Assembly: GCA_025350645.1 (NCBI GenBank)
Contig: JANXXM010000052.1
Span: 1-36,614, forward strand
Reading direction: 5' to 3'
Source of the DNA: Ferruginibacter sp.
GTDB lineage: Bacteria; Bacteroidota; Bacteroidia; Chitinophagales; Chitinophagaceae
Length of the DNA stretch: 36,614 nucleotides
Within the stretch, counting starts at the first letter, position 1; every line of letters begins with the position of its first letter. The notes under the pieces were generated by a model that searched no databases, was not told where the DNA came from, and saw only the letters and a list, made by a program, of their open reading frames with translations. Below, piece by piece: positions 24,741 through 32,759 of this stretch. The position numbers and the translations under genes were made by a program.

Positions 24741-24748
24741 TATCTTTG
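24741..24748 (+). promoter_or_regulatory. Bacteroidota -7 element for the A-type carrier gene
   Basis: TATCTTTG matches TAnnTTTG and ends 15 nt before the ATG at 24764. It overlaps a longer in-frame start at 24746, which argues for the shorter protein. Confidence 0.45.
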
Positions 24749-24763
24749 TACAAACTAAAAGAA

Positions 24764-25108
24764 ATGGAACCAGTTATAAAAGTGCCTGTAAATTTTACAG
24801 AAAAAGCGGTAAACGAAGTAAAGCGATTAATGAATGAGCCCGATTTTGATGCATCTAAAAAGCTTCGGGTAGGGGTAAAAGGCGGTGGCTGCAGCGGTAT
24901 GACGTATGTGCTGGACTTTGACCAGCGCAAAGAAAATGATACTATTTTTGAAATTGATGATATGCCTTTTATTATAGACAATTCGCAAAGTATATATCTT
25001 TTTGGGATGGAAATAAATTGGGAAGGCGGTTTAAACTCCCGTGGATTCACCTTTAATAACCCCAATGCCAGCAGTACCTGTGGCTGCGGTACAAGCTTTG
25101 CCGTTTAA
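24764..25108 (+). CDS. A-type iron-sulfur carrier (IscA/SufA/ErpA family)
   Basis: This 114-residue protein receives and hands on Fe-S clusters during cofactor assembly. The three conserved cysteines are present: one in KGGGCSGMTY and two in the C-terminal STCGCGTSF. Length and strand order fit the family: VNFTEKAVNEVKRLM helix, LRVGVKGGGCSG, FIIDNSQSIYLFG. I cannot separate IscA, SufA and ErpA by sequence alone. No suf or isc genes adjoin; it stands alone with its own -7 element. Confidence 0.95.
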   Translation: MEPVIKVPVNFTEKAVNEVKRLMNEPDFDASKKLRVGVKGGGCSGMTYVLDFDQRKENDTIFEIDDMPFIIDNSQSIYLFGMEINWEGGLNSRGFTFNNPNASSTCGCGTSFAV

Positions 25109-25354
25109 GGGTTTAAAGTTGTGATTCAAAATATTTTATTTAGAGCGTGAAAAGAATATGAGGGGCATGAAGAATATAAGAACGTAAAGAAGATGAAGAG
25201 CACAACGTATTTTAAAATTATACTTAGCGATCTTCTTTTTATTTAAGTGAAATATTTTTTAAAACTTCTTTGTAATCCTTTTGTCCATCTTAGTGTTTAT
25301 GGCAGCAGATTAATTTTAAAATCTGCGCATCTGAGGGAATATTTCTTTTGTATT
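25109..25354. other. Intergenic region with purine-rich repeats
   Basis: No gene is present. GAAGAATATAAGAACG and AAGAAGATGAAGAG-like purine words recur at 25150-25200. CAGATTAATTTTAAAATCTG near 25307-25326 is a palindrome that could be an operator or REP-like word. It lies between convergent genes and could support 3' ends, but no classical terminator is seen. Confidence 0.45.
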
Positions 25355-26068
25355 TTATTCTACTCTTGTAATACTGCTTGCACCACTAGTTTGCATTAAT
25401 TTAAATTGCGGGTTGCCCTTATAATGTATACTGCTTGCGCCACTGGCAATTACTGATAAGATTCCGGTAACAGTAATATTAACATCGCTTGCACCACTAA
25501 GTTTTATATTGCAATTATCTGCAGTAAGCTCATATCCTTTTACATCACTGGCTCCACTGTTTTCAATGTTAAGTAATTTCACCGTTCCTTTTAGTTTTGC
25601 ATCGCTTGCACCACTAAGCCTTATGTTGCACTCGGCAGTATTAATAATACCAGATAAATTGCTTGCGCCGCTTAGATGTATACTGAGTAATGGCACAGCT
25701 GCCTCGCCTGCAATAATAATATCTGAAGCACCGGAAACTTGCAACTCTACCAGATTTTTAAAGGCAACATATACCCTTATTCTCGCTTCCTGCCCAAACC
25801 TTATTCTATCTCCGCTATAATAAATATGTAATTCGTTATTTTCTATTTCTGTTTTTATCCCTTTTCGGTATTTTTCTTCTGAGGCACTTACTGCTATTGC
25901 TTCTTCATCTCCCTGGCTTACATATACCCGTATGCCAGATGATACTTTAATGCTATTAAAGCTTCCAGAAAAAGGTCTTATCACTGCATCGGGATCTACC
26001 ACAAATTGTTTTTGACCAAATGCAGCTACAGCAAATAACAGAAATAAAAAAGAGAGAAAATTCTTCAT
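25355..26068 (-). CDS. Head-GIN domain protein (DUF2807), GASD-repeat copy
   Basis: This 237-residue exported protein has the signal peptide MKNFLSFLFLLFAVAAFGQ. The N-terminal GIN part begins RPFSGSFNSIKVSSGIRVYVSQGD. A parallel beta-helix follows, in which SGAS recurs about every 17-20 residues: SGASDI, SGASNL, SGASDAK, SGASDVK, SGASDVN and SGASSI. The protein ends YKGNPQFKLMQTSGASSITRV, like its neighbour. Such proteins are envelope-located adhesin-like or sensory components in Bacteroidota, but no ligand is known. It follows the second copy by 65 nt and is probably in the same operon. Likely a tandem paralog pair that has diverged. Confidence 0.87.
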   Translation of the reverse strand: MKNFLSFLFLLFAVAAFGQKQFVVDPDAVIRPFSGSFNSIKVSSGIRVYVSQGDEEAIAVSASEEKYRKGIKTEIENNELHIYYSGDRIRFGQEARIRVYVAFKNLVELQVSGASDIIIAGEAAVPLLSIHLSGASNLSGIINTAECNIRLSGASDAKLKGTVKLLNIENSGASDVKGYELTADNCNIKLSGASDVNITVTGILSVIASGASSIHYKGNPQFKLMQTSGASSITRVE

Positions 26069-26133
26069 GCTTCAATTTCTTTATGGCAAAAATTATCCAT
26101 TTTTTAAAAGATAATTATGCCAGTAAAATTTAA

Positions 26134-26829
26134 TTACATTTTGCTAACGACTCCGCCAATGCTTGTATTTTTATCCAAAGTTGGGTTGCCTTTATAGTTT
26201 ATTGTTCCCCCGCTGCTGGCTTTAGCAGTAAGCATTTTAGTTACACCCATTTTTAATACAGCTCCGCTGGATGCAGTAAGTTTTGCATTTTCTGAGGTAA
26301 AATTATTTGCAGTGCATACTGCACCACTACTCATATCTACAGTTGTATTTACGGCGGTTCCTGTAAATTTTGATATAGCGCCGCTGCTTTGATCTGCAGA
26401 TAAATCAGTAACTTTTACTTCCCCATTAAACTGGGCACCACTGCTTATATCTAATGCAAGTGCAGGAGAAGTGATGGCGTTTTTTGTATTTACAATAGCG
26501 CCACTGCCAGCAGTAAGTTTATTAATAGCTTTATAAATAACAAACGCTTTTATTTGTCTGTTTTTATCCTGCTTATTCCACATTTTTTTTTCTTTGTATT
26601 CTACATATATTTTAAGAGTACCATTTTCCACTACAGTTTTTAAATAGGGTAAATATTTAACATCCGATACACTTATTGACAATGAATTAATTTCTCCCTG
26701 CGTAAGCTCTTCAATAATACCTGTACTCACACTTATGGCGTTAAAATCTGTTACTTCTCTGTTCTCTGTTGTTTGTGCATTTAGGGTAATACTACACAAT
26801 ACGGCGATTGCAAAAAATAATTGTTTCAT
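26134..26829 (-). CDS. Head-GIN domain protein (DUF2807), SSGA-repeat copy
   Basis: This 231-residue exported protein has a signal peptide (MKQLFFAIAVLCSITLNAQ). The GIN head includes VTDFNAISVSTGIIEELTQGE. Its beta-helix carries the weaker repeat SSGA: GSGAIV, SSGAQF, SSGAIS, SSGAVC, SSGAVL and SSGGTI, ending YKGNPTLDKNTSIGGVVSKM. It is first of the pair and lies back-to-back with the TPP riboswitch region, with a 261-nt gap containing both starts. Confidence 0.85.
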   Translation of the reverse strand: MKQLFFAIAVLCSITLNAQTTENREVTDFNAISVSTGIIEELTQGEINSLSISVSDVKYLPYLKTVVENGTLKIYVEYKEKKMWNKQDKNRQIKAFVIYKAINKLTAGSGAIVNTKNAITSPALALDISSGAQFNGEVKVTDLSADQSSGAISKFTGTAVNTTVDMSSGAVCTANNFTSENAKLTASSGAVLKMGVTKMLTAKASSGGTINYKGNPTLDKNTSIGGVVSKM

Positions 26830-26903
26830 ACTGTTATTTTAGTTTTAAAAAATGTAGATATGGTAGCTGTACGCATAAACAGTACTGTTTGTTACAAAGT
26901 TTT

Positions 26904-26936
26904 TTTGAAAAGTTATTTTATTCTTATTTACATTTG
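26904..26936 (+). promoter_or_regulatory. Bacteroidota promoter driving the TPP riboswitch transcript
   Basis: A -33 TTTG (26904-26907, in a TTTTTTG run) is followed after 21 nt by the -7 element TACATTTG (26929-26936), matching TTTG-N19-21-TAnnTTTG. Transcription should begin a few bases later, just upstream of the aptamer at 26962. Confidence 0.6.
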
Positions 26937-26961
26937 CGAATGCTCTTTTAAACCGACTGAA

Positions 26962-27036
26962 TTTCCGGGGTGCTTTTTAAATAAGGCTGAGATAATACCC
27001 GTATAACCTGCACAAGATAATACTTGCGAAGGGAGA
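26962..27036 (+). ncRNA. TPP (thiamin pyrophosphate) riboswitch aptamer
   Basis: The conserved thi-box parts are in order: CCGGGGTGC, a short loop, GGCTGAGATAATACCC, ATAACCTGCAC, and TACTTGCGAAGGGA. The two ends (TTTCC and GGGAGAAA) can pair as P1. The spacing to the ATG at 27091 is 54 nt. That gap has no strong terminator; CCGG at 27051 can pair with CCGG at 27064, so control may be at translation. It sits on the same strand directly ahead of the TonB receptor. Confidence 0.92.
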
Positions 27037-27090
27037 AAAATTTTACATTACCGGCTACTCTGCCCGGATGTTCAGCACAAAATTATATTT

Positions 27091-29253
27091 ATGAAAAAAA
27101 TCTTGTTATATGCAAGTGTTATTTTCTGTGCCTTTACTTCATCTGCACAAAATAAAAAATTAACGGATACTACTATACTGCAACCAGTGGAATTAACGGC
27201 AATACGTGCTGCAGATAAAAATCCGTTTGCAAAAACTAATATCACCAAAGCTGAAATTAAGAAAAATAATGTGGGGCAGGACCTTCCTTTTTTATTAAAT
27301 CAAACGCCCTCTGTAGTTATAAATTCCGATGCAGGCACTGGCATAGGTTATACCGGTATACGTATACGTGGCAGTGATGCTACCAGGGTAAATGTAACCG
27401 TAAATGGCATACCATATAACGATGCAGAAAGCCAGGGAACATACTTTGTAGATATGCCGGATATTGCCTCCTCTACCAGCAGTATACAAGTGCAAAGAGG
27501 CGTAGGTACATCATCTAATGGGGCAGGATCTTTTGGGGGCAGTATTAATTTAAGTACCAATGAGGTAGTAAAAGAAAGAAATATAGAATTTAATAATGCT
27601 GCTGGTTCTTACGGTTCATTAAAAAATACGTTGCTTTTTAACAGTGGTATTTTTAATAAACATTATACGGTTGATGCAAGGCTGAGTAACATTATATCTG
27701 ACGGATATGTAGACAGGGCAAATGCAAAACTAAAATCATTTTATTTTAGCAGTGCATATATTTCTGACAAAAATTTGCTGCGTTTAAATATTTTTTCCGG
27801 CAAAGAAAAAACGTATCAGGCATATTATGGTATTGATAAAGCGGCATTGGATACTAACCGAACCTACAACCCCGCCGGTACAGAAAAGCCCGGCGATCCT
27901 TATAAAAACCAGGTAGATGATTATACCCAAACTCAATATCAGTTATTTTATAACCACCATTTTAACCCGTACTTTAAAGGAAATATTGCAATTTTTCTTA
28001 CCAGGGGAAAAGGATTTTACGAACAATATAAGGCGGATCAAAAGCTTAAGAATTATGGCTTGCCTGTATTTGCTGGTATAATTAGCTCAGATCTTATAAG
28101 ACGGCTATGGCTGGATAATTATTTTTATGGCAGCATATTTTCTTTGCAGTACGAAAAAAAAAATACGCAAGTCATTATTGGTGGTGGGGCAAACCAATAT
28201 GATGGTGACCATTTTGGCAATATCATTTCTGCAACGCAACAGCAGGTTGTACCGGCAAACTACAGATATTATTTTAATGATGCAACAAAAAAAGACCTGT
28301 CTGGTTTTATAAAATTTACACAAACCATTATCCCTGCTTTACAAATATTTACAGATGTGCAGGTAAGAAACGTAAAGTATACCATAAATGGATTTAAAGA
28401 TAACCCGGATTTAAGCGTAGTGGATAAAAATACTTTTTTTAACCCCAAAGCAGGCATCACTTTTACAAAAAATAATTTTAAAGCATATACCTCTTACAGC
28501 CGTGCGGCAAAAGAACCCAACAGAGACGATTATGAAGCATCACTATTAAAACAACCTAAGCCAGAAATTTTAAATGATATAGAAACGGGCGTAGAATACA
28601 AAACAAAAAAATACTTTGCTGCTGCTAATTTTTACCACATGTTTTACAAAGATCAGCTGGTGCTTACCGGGCAAATAAATGACGTAGGAGCATATACAAG
28701 AACTAATATTGCAAAAAGCTTTAGAACAGGCATAGAGTTGCAGGCAGCAGCAGTTATCACACATTTTTTAACGATAAATGCCAATGTAACTTTTAGCAAA
28801 AACAAGGTAAAAGATTTTACAGAATATATAGATGAATATAATGTAGCAGGCGATTATACCGGGCAAAAAACCAATTTTTATAAAAAAGCTGATATTGCAT
28901 TTTCACCCAATACTATCAGCAGTATAGTAGCCAATATTGTACCTTCAAAAAACATATTAATTTCGCTTACCGGTAAATATGTGAGCAAACAATTTTTAGA
29001 TAATACGAGCAACGAAGCAAGAACGTTACGCAGCTATTACACACAAGATGTGCGTGTAGCGTATGCCTGCAAAATAAAAAAAATAAAGGATGCAGATTTT
29101 TTTGTTCAGGTAAATAATATTTTCAGCAGAAAATATGAGCCAAATGGTTATACATTCAGTTATACAGGCGGTGGAGCATTAACCACAGAAAATTATTATT
29201 TTCCTATGGCGCCGGTAAATTTTTATGCAGGCGTAAATATTCGTTTTGATTGA
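27091..29253 (+). CDS. TonB-dependent outer membrane receptor under TPP control
   Basis: This 720-residue receptor has the signal peptide MKKILLYASVIFCAFTSSAQ and a plug domain at about 45-155 (LPFLLNQTPSVVINSDAG, IRIRGSDATRVNVTVNGIPYN, IQVQRGVGTSSNGAGSFGG). A 22-strand-type barrel follows, ending NFYAGVNIRF with terminal Phe-Asp. It lacks the N-terminal carboxypeptidase-like domain of SusC proteins, so it is of the simple cofactor/siderophore class. The TPP riboswitch just upstream makes thiamin or a precursor the likely cargo, as in known thi-box-controlled receptors of Bacteroidota. No SusD partner or inner-membrane transporter adjoins; a strong terminator follows within about 50 nt. Confidence 0.93.
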   Translation: MKKILLYASVIFCAFTSSAQNKKLTDTTILQPVELTAIRAADKNPFAKTNITKAEIKKNNVGQDLPFLLNQTPSVVINSDAGTGIGYTGIRIRGSDATRVNVTVNGIPYNDAESQGTYFVDMPDIASSTSSIQVQRGVGTSSNGAGSFGGSINLSTNEVVKERNIEFNNAAGSYGSLKNTLLFNSGIFNKHYTVDARLSNIISDGYVDRANAKLKSFYFSSAYISDKNLLRLNIFSGKEKTYQAYYGIDKAALDTNRTYNPAGTEKPGDPYKNQVDDYTQTQYQLFYNHHFNPYFKGNIAIFLTRGKGFYEQYKADQKLKNYGLPVFAGIISSDLIRRLWLDNYFYGSIFSLQYEKKNTQVIIGGGANQYDGDHFGNIISATQQQVVPANYRYYFNDATKKDLSGFIKFTQTIIPALQIFTDVQVRNVKYTINGFKDNPDLSVVDKNTFFNPKAGITFTKNNFKAYTSYSRAAKEPNRDDYEASLLKQPKPEILNDIETGVEYKTKKYFAAANFYHMFYKDQLVLTGQINDVGAYTRTNIAKSFRTGIELQAAAVITHFLTINANVTFSKNKVKDFTEYIDEYNVAGDYTGQKTNFYKKADIAFSPNTISSIVANIVPSKNILISLTGKYVSKQFLDNTSNEARTLRSYYTQDVRVAYACKIKKIKDADFFVQVNNIFSRKYEPNGYTFSYTGGGALTTENYYFPMAPVNFYAGVNIRFD

Positions 29254-29285
29254 TGAAGTAATGAAATGAAATTTAAATGGATAAT

Positions 29286-29324
29286 AAAAGAGGCTTTCTC
29301 AAAAGTACTAGAAAGCCTCTTTTT
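29286..29324 (+). terminator. Intrinsic terminator after the TonB receptor
   Basis: This is a perfect 14-bp stem (AAAAGAGGCTTTCT with AGAAAGCCTCTTTT) with a 10-nt loop, followed by more T. It lies 33 nt after the stop and can work in both directions, although the next minus-strand gene ends at 29469. Confidence 0.92.
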
Positions 29325-29468
29325 ATTCGGTAAAGTAGGTGGTGGAGAAAAATTTCGTTTGGGCAATTCTCGGTGCTTATAAATTAGTTTTGAGACAGCT
29401 TAGCTTCATTTGTTTAAAGTCATTATTGCAAAAGTATATTCCTAATTCCTCATTCAAAATTCCTAACC

Positions 29469-29765
29469 TTACCCCTGCCATGCCAGCATACCACCTTCCA
29501 CATTTACCACATTGGTAAAACCCATTGTTTCCAGTATTAAACAGGCTTGTCCACTTCTGTTGCCGCTCCTGCAATAGCATATAATTTCTTCCTTTTTAAG
29601 ATTGTCTATTTCGTCTGTTTGCATTGCTACTATCTGCCCCAACGGAATAAAAGCACCTCCAATATTAAATTCTGCTCTTTCGGCAGGTTCCCTTACATCC
29701 AGTAAATTAATATGCTCTTTATTTTCTATTTTTTCTCTTAGCGCTGCTACCGAAATTGTCTTCAT
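29469..29765 (-). CDS. Single-domain rhodanese-like protein
   Basis: This 98-residue protein is one rhodanese domain. The LLDVREPAERAEFNIGGAFIP start is typical, and the active-site loop is CRSGNRSG with Cys65 as the persulfide-carrying residue; VEGGMLAWQG closes the fold. Members move sulfane sulfur or act as sulfurtransferases in cofactor or detoxification routes. There is no signal peptide. It begins 3 nt after the stop of the PASTA gene, so they are cotranscribed. The spacer downstream has the TTCCTAATTCCTCATTC-like words seen elsewhere between genes. Confidence 0.92.
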   Translation of the reverse strand: MKTISVAALREKIENKEHINLLDVREPAERAEFNIGGAFIPLGQIVAMQTDEIDNLKKEEIICYCRSGNRSGQACLILETMGFTNVVNVEGGMLAWQG

Positions 29766-29768
29766 GTT

Positions 29769-30575
29769 TTATGGTGTATTTAATAGTGTACTGTCAGTTT
29801 GTGTTTTTAATATTGCAGATATTCTTACATCCATTATCTGGCCCGGTCTAATATACCGTAGTTGCTTATCCTCACTAAAACGTGGTGGGTTTTGCCAGTA
29901 CACAAAGGCATTAAGTGTATCTCTTACATCATTATCTGCAATTACGGCACCTACTAAAATACCGTTTTGTTCCAATATAGATTTTGCTTCGCTAAAGGTT
30001 AATCCTTCGAGCTGGGGCACCGGAATATTTTCATTGGAAAGACCAGAAGCAATCACCAGATCTACCTTGCTGCCCCATTGTATTTTTGCACCGGGTTCTA
30101 TACTATTTCCATTATAATGCTGCTCCAGCACTGCACCAATCATATAATCTGTTCTAAAAGTGGTATCTCCTAAAACCAAATGACTTCTTTTTAAAATATC
30201 CATTGCATACGCTAGGGATTTTCCTTTAAGTGCAGGCATATCCAGCAGCGGCAGGGTAGATCTGTTTACAGTAAGTAATACCTGGCGGTTGACTTTTACG
30301 GTACTATTTTCCTCAGGAAACTGCTTGAGCACTATTCCCATTTTAGCATTATCAGTGTACACCGAATCTGAAATAATTACTTCGAAGCCTCTGGATTCTA
30401 AAAGCTTTACAGCCTGTGCCACCGGCAATTTTACCACTGCAGGTACTGTAAGGTAAGCGCCATGTTTTGTAATGATACCCAGCGTTTTTAGAAACGCAAA
30501 TATTATTAATGCAGTAAGGGCTATTACCGCAATAAGGTTTACCCAAAATGGTCTGTTGGTTATAAATTTAAACAC
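29769..30575 (-). CDS. Membrane-anchored three-PASTA-domain protein
   Basis: The product has 268 residues. A short cytoplasmic start and one transmembrane helix (about 11-33) are followed by three PASTA repeats in the periplasm, about 41-107, 109-177 and 182-258. Each begins with a pattern like VPAVVKLPVAQAVKLLESRGF. There is no kinase or transpeptidase domain. PASTA repeats usually sense muropeptides or bind peptidoglycan, and ddl is upstream on the same strand (144 nt away), so a cell-wall role is a reasonable inference. It is translated together with the rhodanese gene. Confidence 0.9.
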   Translation of the reverse strand: MFKFITNRPFWVNLIAVIALTALIIFAFLKTLGIITKHGAYLTVPAVVKLPVAQAVKLLESRGFEVIISDSVYTDNAKMGIVLKQFPEENSTVKVNRQVLLTVNRSTLPLLDMPALKGKSLAYAMDILKRSHLVLGDTTFRTDYMIGAVLEQHYNGNSIEPGAKIQWGSKVDLVIASGLSNENIPVPQLEGLTFSEAKSILEQNGILVGAVIADNDVRDTLNAFVYWQNPPRFSEDKQLRYIRPGQIMDVRISAILKTQTDSTLLNTP

Positions 30576-30719
30576 AGCGTAATTATTTTCTTTTTATAAA
30601 GATGCATTAAAATATAATATAGCTAATCTTAAAATTTATATTATTTAATTTAAGACAGATACAAAGCTATTTGTTCCATATGTTATCTCTTAATTATCCA
30701 TCACTCTTATCCAAAATTT

Positions 30720-31700
30720 TTATACAAAACATTGCTCTATTAATGCAGAATAAAATTCTTTAAGACTCCATCCCATTGCTTTTACCTGCTGTGGTATAAT
30801 ACTTGCTTCACTTTGCCCGGGCACTGTATTTATTTCCAACATATAAGGTTCATTTTTTTGTTCGTTGTATATAAAATCAATCCGCACAATTCCTTTACAA
30901 TTAAATACTGCATATATTTTTTTTGCTGCAGCACGCACTTTTTCTGCTGCATTTTCCTGTAGGTCTGCTGGTGTTACTTCCTGGCTTGCGCCTTCATATT
31001 TTGCCTGGTAATCAAAAAAATCATTGCTAGTAATAATTTCCGTAAGGGGTAATGTAATTATTTGCCCTTTACTTTTAAATACACCAATGGTAAACTCCCT
31101 GCCTGCAATGTATTCTTCTACAAGCACCTGTTCATCTACCTTAAAGGCTTTGTCCAATGCAGGTTGTAGTTCATTCTCATTGTTCACCTTGCTCATACCT
31201 AAACTGCTTCCACCATTGTTTGGCTTTACAAAAAAGGGCAGGTGTAACTCAGGCAAAATACTTTCTGCTTTTGTGTTATCATTTTTAAAAAGATGAAGCG
31301 ATCTGGCTACATGAATGCCTGCAAATGCGGCTACCGCCACCGTATATCTTTTATTAAAGGTAAGTGCAGATGTAGCTGCATCGCAGGAAGTATAAGGTAT
31401 GTTAAGACAATCAAAGTAACCCTGCAATTTTCCATCTTCGCCAGGCGTACCATGCAGGCCTATAAGTACCGCATCAAATAAAATTTTATTTCCCCCCATG
31501 CTAAGCGAAAAATCATTTTTATCTATAGCCGTTTTTTCATTTTGAGATGAGGTGTACAGCCATCCTTTCGTTGTAATATCTATGAGATAACATTCCCATT
31601 TTGCGGTATCTATATTGTGCAGAATGGTAGCTGCACTTTTGTAAGAAATTACAGCCTCTCCAGAGTATCCACCAGTAACAAGTGCTATTTTTTTTATCAT
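30720..31700 (-). CDS. ddl: D-alanine--D-alanine ligase
   Basis: This 326-residue ATP-grasp enzyme joins two D-alanines for peptidoglycan. Marks are LHGTPGEDGKLQGYFD, the ATP-grasp KPNNGGSSLGMSKV, EEYIAGREFTIGVF, the FDYQAKYEG omega loop and EINTVPGQSEASIIPQQ. The Tyr in the omega loop fits D-Ala-D-Ala rather than D-Ala-D-Lac specificity. Length is normal. It follows the DUF4440-type lipoprotein gene by 20 nt and precedes the PASTA gene. An ATG at 31700 fits MIKKIALVTGGYSGE. Confidence 0.95.
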   Translation of the reverse strand: MIKKIALVTGGYSGEAVISYKSAATILHNIDTAKWECYLIDITTKGWLYTSSQNEKTAIDKNDFSLSMGGNKILFDAVLIGLHGTPGEDGKLQGYFDCLNIPYTSCDAATSALTFNKRYTVAVAAFAGIHVARSLHLFKNDNTKAESILPELHLPFFVKPNNGGSSLGMSKVNNENELQPALDKAFKVDEQVLVEEYIAGREFTIGVFKSKGQIITLPLTEIITSNDFFDYQAKYEGASQEVTPADLQENAAEKVRAAAKKIYAVFNCKGIVRIDFIYNEQKNEPYMLEINTVPGQSEASIIPQQVKAMGWSLKEFYSALIEQCFV

Positions 31701-31720
31701 TGCCCTGTAAAATTTTAAAC

Positions 31721-32209
31721 TTATTTTATTTTCTGTTGATCTTCGTTACCAATGCCTTCGTTACCACTATCTAATACGAGTTTCCATTTACCATCGGCAT
31801 TTTTTTTCCAGATGCTTACATAAGTTCCATAAAAAGTAGTATCGGTTATTTTGGGTTGCAAAATATAACTTCCATAAGTATACCCCATATCGCCAGAGGC
31901 AGCCACAGATCCAGCTTTTGGCTGCCACGTCATAGTATATCCGGTATCATTTAAGGCAATGAGATAATCTATTGCATCTGCACCTGCAATGGGCATAATA
32001 TTTGGCCGCAGCAAAACACCATTACTGTCAATATATTCCAAAAAAGCAGTTTTCATCCCTTTTGCAGCACTCATTTCAGAAAAATCTTTGTCTGCTTTTA
32101 GCAGGCTTATTTTTGGATCTTCGGTTTGAAGCACCGGCTTTTTTTTGTAAAAATTACAGCCTGGCAATACAATCAATACAAAAGAAATAACATACAGATA
32201 ATGCCTCAT
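31721..32209 (-). CDS. DUF4440/SnoaL-like lipoprotein
   Basis: This 162-residue exported lipoprotein starts MRHYLYVISFVLIVLPGC, with lipobox LPGC; two ATGs lie 2 and 5 codons upstream in frame, but I prefer this start. After the linker, the LLKADKDFSEMSAAKGMKTAFLEYI helix, VLLRPNIMPIAGADAIDYL and the WKKNADGKWKLVLDSGN strand follow the cone-shaped NTF2/SnoaL-like fold of DUF4440 proteins. No catalytic residues are assigned. It is first in the lipoprotein-ddl pair. Confidence 0.85.
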   Translation of the reverse strand: MRHYLYVISFVLIVLPGCNFYKKKPVLQTEDPKISLLKADKDFSEMSAAKGMKTAFLEYIDSNGVLLRPNIMPIAGADAIDYLIALNDTGYTMTWQPKAGSVAASGDMGYTYGSYILQPKITDTTFYGTYVSIWKKNADGKWKLVLDSGNEGIGNEDQQKIK

Positions 32210-32321
32210 AATCATAATTAGCAAGATAGATAAAAAGGTTAAGGTAACTAAAATTTAAAACCTCGGCGGCCTTATTTTTAACGGCTTTTTGTGCAGTAGT
32301 AAAATAAAATACTGCCTGTAC

Positions 32322-32354
32322 AAAAAAGCGAAAGCATTTACTATACTTTCGCTT
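32322..32354 (-). terminator. Intrinsic terminator of the ferredoxin gene
   Basis: AAGCGAAAG at 32326-32334 pairs with CTTTCGCTT at 32346-32354 around an 11-nt loop. On the minus strand a run of T (plus-strand A6, 32322-32327) follows, so it ends the ferredoxin transcript, whose stop is at 32375. Confidence 0.85.
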
Positions 32355-32374
32355 GCGGGTAATAAATATATTTG

Positions 32375-32722
32375 TTAAATATGGAGACGAACTTTTTTGT
32401 CCATCAACTGCTCCACTGTTTCCCTGTAATCTTCATCAGGCACGCAACAATCTACCGGGCATACAGCAGCACACTGTGGTTCTTCGTGAAAACCCTGGCA
32501 CTCTGTACATTTATTGGGAACAATGTAATAAGTATCTACAGCTACAGGGCTGTTGCGTTTATCGGCATCTAAAATGCTGCCATCCATTAAAGTGAACGAA
32601 CCTTTTATGCTAGTACCATCAGCTATAGCCCATTCTACACCACCTTCATAAATAGCATTATTAGGGCATTCTGGTTCGCATGCGCCGCAGTTGATACATT
32701 CGTCGGTTATTTTTATAGCCAT
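32375..32722 (-). CDS. Two-cluster 4Fe-4S ferredoxin
   Basis: This 115-residue electron carrier has a first cluster motif with C9, C12, C15 and C19 and a second motif, C72-T-E-C75, C84 and C88 followed by PVDCC (C92, C93). Eight residues between C75 and C84 and the paired Cys at the end mark the Allochromatium-like type. An unusual linker of about 50 residues joins the two halves, including the VDTYYIVPNK strand. A low-potential donor role is likely. It is divergent to an acyl-CoA reductase gene and ends in its own terminator. Confidence 0.93.
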   Translation of the reverse strand: MAIKITDECINCGACEPECPNNAIYEGGVEWAIADGTSIKGSFTLMDGSILDADKRNSPVAVDTYYIVPNKCTECQGFHEEPQCAAVCPVDCCVPDEDYRETVEQLMDKKVRLHI

Positions 32723-32730
32723 CTGTTTTG

Positions 32731-32738
32731 TATTTTTG
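32731..32738 (+). promoter_or_regulatory. Bacteroidota -7 element for the acyl-CoA reductase gene
   Basis: TATTTTTG matches TAnnTTTG and ends 21 nt before the ATG at 32760, supporting that start over the ATG at 32739 or the longer open frame. Confidence 0.4.
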
Positions 32739-32759
32739 ATGCAATTTAATAATAACGGG

